DNA from: CAYGLV01 sp964351025
Lineage (GTDB): Bacteria > Actinomycetota > Thermoleophilia > Gaiellales > Gaiellaceae
Reading direction: 5' to 3'
Assembly: GCA_964351025.1 (NCBI GenBank)
Contig: CAYGLV010000022.1
Coordinates: 1 to 36,131, forward strand
Length of the DNA stretch: 36,131 nucleotides
Position 1 is the first letter of the stretch. The number at the start of each line of letters is the position of its first letter. The position numbers and the translations under genes were made by a program. The notes beneath the pieces are model-generated. The model was not told the origin of the DNA. It ran no database searches and saw only the letters and a list, made by a program, of their open reading frames with translations. This document shows, one piece after another, positions 30,628-36,131 of the stretch.

Positions 30628-33131
30628 GCCGCCACGTCCTTCCCGGCCTTCTCCACACGCACGCGGGCGACCGACTCCAGGGCACCGCTGAAGTTGTCCG
30701 TGTACTCGAGCTCGGCGGGCAGCAGGGTGTTGAAGTGCGTGCCCTTCTTGCCGCCCAGGGAGCGCGTGAGGGCGTTGGAGACCGCGACGGTGTCAGGGTG
30801 GACGCCTTCGCTGAGGGCGGCGTCGCCCTCGACGCGGCCGAAGCGCGAGACGATCGCGATCGGGTCCCCGTCGGCGACGCCGAGCCTGCCGGCCGTCACC
30901 GGGTTGAGAAGCACCCCCCTCGTCTGGGCCGCCCCGGAGGTGAGCTTGCTGATGATCGGGATCGACATGTTCTCGGCGAAGTTCGTCTCGGCCGTCTTGA
31001 ACGTGATCGCGTAGAGGGGGTAGTCGGGATCCTCGCCGTGGATCGGGCCGTCCTTCCAGAAGGGCAGCGGCACGTAGTTCGACGTGTCCCACTCGTAGCC
31101 CGTCCCCGCGAACTGCGCCCGCAGGTCGTCGCCCGCCGTCTTGATCACCTCGTAGTAGAACGGGATGCGCAGCCCGTCGTAGGGGAGGTAGGTCTCGGCG
31201 GCGTTGCGCTTGGTGACCATGTGGCCGTGCTCCTTGAACCACTCGAGGTCGTGCTCGTCGTCGTAGGTCGCCCGGCAGAAGCGATCCATGATGTCCTCGT
31301 TGGAGTACTTCCGGTCCGGCGCCAGCATGAGGTCTTCGCGCGCGGTGATGCCGAGCAGGAAGTTCAGGAAGCCGTTCCACACGTCGAGGAAGCCGCACCG
31401 GTCGGCGATGTCGATCAGGATGTCGGTCGCGTCCCGCGTGTCGTACATGGGCGGGATGACGGGCTGGCGCAGCGCGAGGCCCTTGACCACCGGCGGCTCG
31501 CAGGTGACGGCGAGGGTGGACTCGAGATAGGTGTGGTCCGGCAGGATCAGGTCGGCCCACTCGGTCGTCTCGTTGACCACGACGTCGATCGAGATGACGT
31601 ATGTGAACGTGGCCATCGCCCGGCGCACCTTCTCCTGGGCCGGCATGTTCCAGACCGGGTTCGAGTGGTAGGTCAGGAGGACCTCGGGCACGTACTCGAG
31701 GCGGTAGCGCTCCGGGTTGAGCACCGCGTCGACCGCGATGTGGCCGGCGTCCATCCCAAGCGGGAACCACTCCATCATCTGCAGGCTGTCCGCCGGGAAC
31801 TTGAACGGCACCGGCGGGTGGAGGATGTGGGGGTTCGGCTTCAACATGCCGTGCTCACCGGGCTCGATGAAGAAGCCGCGGATGTCGAGCGGCACGCCCA
31901 GGTGGCCGCCGGGCACGTCGATGTTGCCGAGCAGCGTGTTCAGCATCTTCAGCGCCATGGAGTCCAGGCCGCCGTCGGCGTGGGCGATCGCGCCGCGGTA
32001 GTAGTTGACCGCCGCCGGCCGGAACGGGTACTCCTTGCCCTCGAGCATGATCGTGTCGCCGAAGCGGGCGGCCTCGCCGAGCTCGCGAGCGATGCGTCGC
32101 ATCGTCGCGGCGGGGACCGTGCAGATCTCCTCCATCCGCTCCGGGGCGTGATCCTCGATGATGTCCCGGAAGAGCTGGAAGCCCGGGGCGCAGGGGACAC
32201 CGTCGACGTCGTAGCGGCCCTCGAGGGCGAAGTCGGCGATCTCCGGGTCGTCCCACTCCCGCGCCTTCCCGGCCGCGGGATCCCACACCATCGCCTTGCC
32301 GTCGGCGCTGAGCGCGTACGAGCCGTTGGGCGCGATCAGGTACGGGGCGTTCGTGCGGGTCTTCAGAAAGTCGCGGTCGTAGAGCTCGTGCTCGAAGACC
32401 ATGCTGTGCATCAGGCCCAGGGCGAACGCGCGGTCCGTGCCGGGGCGGATGGGCACCCACTCGTCGGCCTTCGCCGCGGCCGGCGACATCCGAGGCTCGA
32501 CCGTGACGACCCGCATGCCGCGCATCCTGGCGTCGGCCATCCGGCTCGCCGAGCCGGGTAGGTGCAGGTGGCTGGAGAAGCCGTCGCCGGAGCCGATCTG
32601 CAGCCAGTAGTTGCAGTACTCGTAGTCATTGACGACGGCGAAGCTCGTGTCGGTGATGCCGTTGATCGGGTGGTAGGCGGCACCGCAGTACTGGCCGACC
32701 GTGCTGAAGAAGTGGGGGGAGCCGAACGCCGCGGGCCACGCCCAGTTGAAGATGCGGTTGAAGTCGCCGCTCGCCACCAGGAGCTTGCGAGGATCGGTCT
32801 CACGGATCGGCTTGAGCTTCTCGGTGACGAGGTCCATCGCCTCGTCCCAGGAGATCTCCTTCCAGCCCGGATCGATGCCGGGGCCCTTCTCCGGGTTCGT
32901 GCGCACGAGGGGGGCCTTGATCCGCTTCGGGTCGTACAGGCGGAGCATGCCCACGTTCCCCTTCGGGCAGAGCTTGCCCATGTTGTCGGGGTTCGTCGGG
33001 TCGCCCTCGATCTTCGTGACGACGCCGTTTTCGACGTGCACGAGGATGCCGCACGTGTGCAGGCACATCTTGCAGACGCTGCGCACCCAGCGATCTGACT
33101 CCTGCTCGCGCTCCTTCATTGCCCTCGCCAC
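30624..33131 (-). CDS. Molybdopterin oxidoreductase catalytic subunit (DMSO reductase/PsrA superfamily)
   Basis: An 835-residue catalytic subunit of the complex iron-sulfur molybdoenzyme family. The N-terminal [4Fe-4S] site is complete (C20, C23, C27 in SVCKMCLHTCG; C55 in KLCPKGN). The probable Mo ligand is Cys149 in FFSTVGQYCG. Later blocks such as LLTYHSNPVWNMP, WADLILPDHTYLEST and the C-terminal molydopterin-dinucleotide domain (ETNFAENMSIPIISKLTSG, LLNPVTAGRLGVADGDPIAIVS) are regular. No twin-arginine signal precedes the cluster, so it should face the cytosol. Start is GTG 33131 (GAGAGGA six bases upstream) or ATG 33119. Oxidation or reduction of an organic or sulfur compound is possible; the substrate is not assigned. 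Operator copy 5 lies 20 bases upstream. Confidence 0.93.
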   Translation of the reverse strand: MARAMKEREQESDRWVRSVCKMCLHTCGILVHVENGVVTKIEGDPTNPDNMGKLCPKGNVGMLRLYDPKRIKAPLVRTNPEKGPGIDPGWKEISWDEAMDLVTEKLKPIRETDPRKLLVASGDFNRIFNWAWPAAFGSPHFFSTVGQYCGAAYHPINGITDTSFAVVNDYEYCNYWLQIGSGDGFSSHLHLPGSASRMADARMRGMRVVTVEPRMSPAAAKADEWVPIRPGTDRAFALGLMHSMVFEHELYDRDFLKTRTNAPYLIAPNGSYALSADGKAMVWDPAAGKAREWDDPEIADFALEGRYDVDGVPCAPGFQLFRDIIEDHAPERMEEICTVPAATMRRIARELGEAARFGDTIMLEGKEYPFRPAAVNYYRGAIAHADGGLDSMALKMLNTLLGNIDVPGGHLGVPLDIRGFFIEPGEHGMLKPNPHILHPPVPFKFPADSLQMMEWFPLGMDAGHIAVDAVLNPERYRLEYVPEVLLTYHSNPVWNMPAQEKVRRAMATFTYVISIDVVVNETTEWADLILPDHTYLESTLAVTCEPPVVKGLALRQPVIPPMYDTRDATDILIDIADRCGFLDVWNGFLNFLLGITAREDLMLAPDRKYSNEDIMDRFCRATYDDEHDLEWFKEHGHMVTKRNAAETYLPYDGLRIPFYYEVIKTAGDDLRAQFAGTGYEWDTSNYVPLPFWKDGPIHGEDPDYPLYAITFKTAETNFAENMSIPIISKLTSGAAQTRGVLLNPVTAGRLGVADGDPIAIVSRFGRVEGDAALSEGVHPDTVAVSNALTRSLGGKKGTHFNTLLPAELEYTDNFSGALESVARVRVEKAGKDVAA

Positions 33132-33151
33132 AGTCGTCCTCTCCCGCTCGG

Positions 33152-33161
33152 TGTCATGTCA
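33152..33161 (-). promoter_or_regulatory. Palindromic operator copy 5 (TGACATGACA on the minus strand, 9 of 10)
   Basis: A near match 20 bases upstream of the molybdopterin oxidoreductase start. In gene sense it is followed by CCG and preceded by GATGCTCCG (plus-strand 33173-33181) 12 bases before its GACATG core; copy 4 has the same order with an 11-base interval. The remaining 162-bp divergent region to 33293 holds no clear -35/-10 pair that I can defend. Confidence 0.55.
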
Positions 33162-33293
33162 GAGACGTCGCGCGGAGCATCTCGGAGTGCCGCCCCGTTC
33201 TCGTGAGCAGAATCGATCAGGCTCCCGGAATTGACTAGCCGATCGGCACCGGGTGGGGCGAAGCCTGCTCGGACGGTCGCTACCATCCAGGAC

Positions 33294-33521
33294 GTGAGCT
33301 GGCCCTGGATCGCTCTGCTCGCCCTCGCAGCCGTCGTGCTGGTCGGCGCGGAGTGGTCGCGGGTGAGCGTTCGTGTCGGCCCCGACGCGCGGCGGGCGCG
33401 CGACCGCCGGCGGCGCAAGGCGCAGCTAAAGGTGGTCAGCGGCGAGAACGACGACTTCGTCGCAAGCGTCCAGCGAGACCTCGAGCGGCTGCCGACGATC
33501 GACGAGAACGACCGCGTCTGA
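33294..33521 (+). CDS. Small single-pass membrane protein of unknown function
   Basis: A 75-residue protein that I do not recognise. It starts with an N-terminal transmembrane helix (WPWIALLALAAVVLVGAEW). A basic stretch follows (RVGPDARRARDRRRRKAQLK) on the expected cytosolic side, then an acidic tail (GENDDFVASVQRDLERLPTIDENDRV). The start is GTG 33294, with AGGA just before it at a short spacing. An ATG-free extension back to 33231 would place a Pro/Arg stretch before the helix and is less likely. It is divergent from the molybdopterin oxidoreductase and ends 15 bases from the converging subtilase. The ordered charge pattern supports a real gene. Confidence 0.6.
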   Translation: MSWPWIALLALAAVVLVGAEWSRVSVRVGPDARRARDRRRRKAQLKVVSGENDDFVASVQRDLERLPTIDENDRV

Positions 33522-33536
33522 ACGCGGGCTGTACCG

Positions 33537-35972
33537 CTACCGGACGGTGAAGCTCGTCCGCAGGACGCGTGTGTTCGGCAGGATCGCCGCGACGTTCTCC
33601 ATGTTGCGGCTCTCCTGGACGTCGGAGACCTGAACGAGGAGCGCGTGGCGTCCGCGGGCGAGCCCTCCCGTGGCGAGCCTCACAGTTCCGTCGGACCCGA
33701 GCCTCGCCCGCCGCGTTTCGCCGTCCACCTCGATCGAGAGCGAGCGTGCGTAGACGCCGGATCCGGAGTCGGTGACGCGCAGGACGATGGGTGTTCCCCT
33801 CGCCACGGTCCGCCTGAGGAACGTGACAGCCGGCGACTTCGTGTCGTCGATCCAGAAACGGAACGTGAAGCTTCCGGCGCGGGCGCCGTCGAAGACCACG
33901 TCGTACGCGCCCGGCAAGGGCTCCAGCGCGCCGGCCGCGAGCACGCGCTCCTGAAAACTGCTCAGGTACGGGTTGAGATCGACGGGCAGTGCCGCGAAGC
34001 CGAGCAGGCGGTTCTCGTCGCCGGCTCCAACGATCCGCGGCTCGACCTTCGCGCCCGGGCCGAGGCGCGTGATCACGACGCCGAAGTTGGCGACGGGCCG
34101 GTCGAGGGTTACCCGGAAGACCTGCTCGGGGCCGGAGAGCGCCGACCCCTGGCGGGCGCTATCGGGGTAGCGGTAGCGTTTGACGAGGGCGGGGCGGCCC
34201 CGCGTGTCGCCGCGGTACAGGCCGGGTGTGGTGAGGCGCGTCACCTTCGCGTCGGGCAGCCGTGGAACCGAGGTGAGGAACCAGTAGGGAATCCGCCGCC
34301 GCTCTGCGGCGCGCGTCAGGACGACGAAGCCGGTGGCCTCTCCGTCCTTCGCATCGCCCGCGACCGTCGCCGTGACAACGAGCGAGCCGGGCACGGTCAC
34401 GACCGGTGGGGCCGAGACGACTGCCGGAGCCTGGCGGGGCTCGACGCTGACGGCCCACTCGCCGGCTCCGTCCCCGGCGTCGCTCAGCTCCACCGACTGC
34501 GCGGCGCTTTCGCCTCTGCGCAGGAGCCCGAACGAGAGCCCGGTCGGCGCGGCGAACACGAGCGGGCGATCGGCGCGGGAAAGCGCGATCAGGCCGCCCC
34601 CCTGACGCGTCGTTGGTGCCTCGCGTGTGCGCGCAGCGTCCGTGTAGGCCGGGACTCCGGTCTGGGTGAGCGCCGACTTCACCTGCGCCACGGTCCAGCC
34701 GGGATGGCGTTCGAGCAGGAGTGCAGCGGCTCCGGCGACGTGGGGCGCTGCCATGCTCGTGCCGGAGAGCTCGGCCCAACCGCTGCCGGTGACTGCCGAG
34801 ACGATTCCCGAGCCGGGCGCGCTCACATCAGGCTTGAGCCGGAGCGAGACCGGCGTCGGCCCGGCCGACGAGAAGCTCGAGACGACCCCGGGCGCGCCGG
34901 CGCGCGACGCCGAGACGGAGGCGACCGTGATCGCCTTCGCCGACGTTCCGGGCGAGCTGATCGAGCCGCCGCCGAAGTCGGTGAACTCGTTCCCGGCTGC
35001 GGCGACGGGAACGACGCCCGCGTCGGCCGCCGCGTCGAGTGCCAGCGCGACGATGTCGCGGGAGGGCTCGATCTCGGCCTCGCCGATCGAGAGGTTGATC
35101 ACGTCCATCCCGTCAGCGACGGCCGCCTCGATCGCCGCGACGAGCTCCGGGGAGTTGCCGTCGAGCCCGACGCCGCCGTCGGTCGGAACCGTGAGCGCCT
35201 TGTAGTTGCCCAGGTAGGCCCTGGGGGCGACGCCGGAGAGAACCGCGCCGCCGGCACGGACGGTGCCGGCGTTTCCCGCCGCGATCCCGGCGACGTGGGT
35301 GCCGTGCTCCGAGTTCTCGGGCTCGAAGGGCTTCTTCTCCGCCTTGCGGCCGGCCGGGGCGAACACGCGCGCCGCGATCACCTTCGCCGTCGTGTAGGCG
35401 GTCTGACCCTTCGGAAAGCCCGCGGGCATCGTGTAGCCGGAGGGGTCGAAGAACGGGTGGGTCTGGTCGATCCCCTGGTCGATGATCGCGATCTTCATCC
35501 CGTTTCCGGCGGTGTCGAGGGTCGCGCCCCAGAGCGCCGGCGCACCGATCAGCCGCGGGCTGTCGTCCAGGAGCGCGCGGTAGCGGACGCTCGGGTAGAC
35601 GGAACGCACGCCCGGCAGCCGCTCGAGGCGCTCGAGCTGCCGTGCAGGCAGGACGACGGCGAGCCCGTTCGCGACGATCCGGTAGTGGCGGCGAACGGTC
35701 GCGCTCGGCAGAGCGTCGGCGATTCTGCCCTCGAGTCGGCGCTGCTCCGAGGCGAGAGCGTCGAGGTACGAGACGCTCGCGGGCGCCCGCAGCCGCAGCC
35801 GCTGCGGGCGCGAGTAGATCGTGCGGTCCGGTCGTGCCCGCGCGAGGGGAGGAGCGTCGAGCGTCACGACGACCTCGACGAGCGGGCCTGCTTCGTCCGG
35901 CCGCGGCTGGGCAGGCCCCGCGAGCAGCAGGAGCGCGACCACGACAAGCAGACCCTGTCTCACGACGGCCAT
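33537..35972 (-). CDS. Secreted subtilisin-like serine protease (S8 family)
   Basis: An 811-residue secreted protease. Residues 1-23 form a signal peptide (VVRQGLLVVVALLLLAGPAQP). An inhibitor-I9-like propeptide follows (about 30-130; VEVVVTLDAPPLAR ... HYRIVANGLAVVLPARQLERLERLPGVRSVYPS). The catalytic triad is complete: D165 in AIIDQGID, H223 in HGTHVAG and S406 in GTSMAAPHVAG, with oxyanion N328 in AAAGNE. Residues from about 460 form beta-rich C-terminal domains (GESAAQSVELSDAGDGAGEWAVSVEP and later DDTKSPAVTFLRRTVARGTPIVLRVTDSGSGV), likely fibronectin-like or Ig-like. No sortase signal or transmembrane tail is seen, so it is probably released. It has no evident link to the catabolic operons. 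Confidence 0.95.
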   Translation of the reverse strand: MAVVRQGLLVVVALLLLAGPAQPRPDEAGPLVEVVVTLDAPPLARARPDRTIYSRPQRLRLRAPASVSYLDALASEQRRLEGRIADALPSATVRRHYRIVANGLAVVLPARQLERLERLPGVRSVYPSVRYRALLDDSPRLIGAPALWGATLDTAGNGMKIAIIDQGIDQTHPFFDPSGYTMPAGFPKGQTAYTTAKVIAARVFAPAGRKAEKKPFEPENSEHGTHVAGIAAGNAGTVRAGGAVLSGVAPRAYLGNYKALTVPTDGGVGLDGNSPELVAAIEAAVADGMDVINLSIGEAEIEPSRDIVALALDAAADAGVVPVAAAGNEFTDFGGGSISSPGTSAKAITVASVSASRAGAPGVVSSFSSAGPTPVSLRLKPDVSAPGSGIVSAVTGSGWAELSGTSMAAPHVAGAAALLLERHPGWTVAQVKSALTQTGVPAYTDAARTREAPTTRQGGGLIALSRADRPLVFAAPTGLSFGLLRRGESAAQSVELSDAGDGAGEWAVSVEPRQAPAVVSAPPVVTVPGSLVVTATVAGDAKDGEATGFVVLTRAAERRRIPYWFLTSVPRLPDAKVTRLTTPGLYRGDTRGRPALVKRYRYPDSARQGSALSGPEQVFRVTLDRPVANFGVVITRLGPGAKVEPRIVGAGDENRLLGFAALPVDLNPYLSSFQERVLAAGALEPLPGAYDVVFDGARAGSFTFRFWIDDTKSPAVTFLRRTVARGTPIVLRVTDSGSGVYARSLSIEVDGETRRARLGSDGTVRLATGGLARGRHALLVQVSDVQESRNMENVAAILPNTRVLRTSFTVR

Positions 35973-36013
35973 CGTACGAGGTGAGACGTCCGAACCGGGC
36001 GGAAGGCTGCGGC

Positions 36014-36019
36014 TAGAAT
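36014..36019 (+). promoter_or_regulatory. Candidate -10 element of tRNA-Leu
   Basis: TAGAAT stands 11 bases before the tRNA 5' end, at a plausible distance for a -10. No convincing -35 is seen 17 bp upstream, so this is a weak call. Confidence 0.35.
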
Positions 36020-36030
36020 GATCGCCGCCA

Positions 36031-36114
36031 GCGGATGTGGCGGAATTGGTAGACGCGCACGGTTCAGGTCCGTGTGCCCTTAGGGGCGTGGAGGTTCAAG
36101 TCCTCTCATCCGCA
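36031..36114 (+). tRNA. tRNA-Leu (anticodon CAG)
   Basis: An 84-base class II tRNA. The acceptor arms GCGGATG and CATCCGC pair over seven bases, and the discriminator is A (36114), as expected for leucine. The anticodon stem CACGG/CCGTG encloses the loop TTCAGGT with anticodon CAG. A variable arm (GCCC/GGGC) fits a leucine tRNA, and the T loop is TTCAAGT. No CCA is encoded. It decodes CUG, the main leucine codon of this high-GC genome. Confidence 0.96.
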
Positions 36115-36131
36115 TGTCCGCTCGCCCCTGG

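Overview
The window is a high-GC chromosomal segment. It has many GTG and TTG starts, 4-bp ATGA/GTGA gene overlaps, F420/FMN-type luciferase-like monooxygenases and a tRNA gene without an encoded CCA. This fits an actinobacterial-grade organism, possibly Thermoleophilia, but that is inferred from style and no phylogenetic marker settles it. A run of exactly 100 N at 9974-10073 shows it is a draft scaffold.

Layout. (1) 1-492, minus: the start of a phytoene-desaturase-like FAD oxidoreductase running off the left edge. (2) 558-4799, plus: a molybdenum hydroxylase operon of the xanthine dehydrogenase/CODH superfamily (FAD, 2x[2Fe-2S] and Mo subunits) followed by a CoxG-like protein. The active-site loop is not that of CO dehydrogenase. 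(3) 4830-9973, minus: a cytosolic group 3b-type NAD(P)-linked [NiFe] hydrogenase operon (HydB, a lone cyclic-nucleotide-binding domain, HydG, small and large subunits, maturation protease, a short HypA). (4) 10074-14778, plus: the divergent maturation operon hypF-hypC-hypC2-hypD-hypE. The gap removes the shared promoter and both 5' ends. (5) 14868-20329, plus: a translationally coupled catabolic operon (LLM flavin oxidoreductase, M20-fold hydrolase, FAH-family hydrolase, M24-fold hydrolase, HMGL-like lyase/synthase). (6) 20402-29083, plus: a second operon (LLM oxidoreductase, ketopantoate-reductase-like enzyme, a complete branched-chain-type ABC importer, a second ketopantoate-reductase-like enzyme, a second M24-fold protein). 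(7) 29091-33131, minus: a molybdopterin oxidoreductase, a four-cluster ferredoxin-like subunit and an NrfD membrane anchor. (8) 33294-36114: a small membrane protein, a secreted subtilase and tRNA-Leu(CAG).

The most striking signal is a palindrome, TGACATGTCA. It occurs exactly three times, at 523, 14802 and 20327, with near matches at 20364 and 33152. All copies are intergenic and lie just upstream of units 2, 5, 6 and 7; the hydrogenase/hyp units show none in visible sequence. I infer one unlinked regulator controlling a dispersed system: uptake by the Liv-type importer, hydroxylation by the molybdenum enzyme, attack by flavin, amidase/hydrolase-fold and reductase enzymes, and electron exchange with the quinone pool by the NrfD complex. 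The substrate is unknown. An N-containing ring or amide compound would suit the enzyme classes, and several hydrolase-fold members have remodelled metal sites.

Two RNA-level elements stand out. A 24-bp perfect palindrome at 8423-8446 buries the Shine-Dalgarno and start codon of hydG. A 15-bp-stem hairpin at 23654-23688 lies inside the first codons of livG, just after the solute-binding-protein gene. No insertion sequence, CRISPR array, rRNA or convincing intrinsic terminator was seen, and no gene-free stretch exceeds 300 bases.
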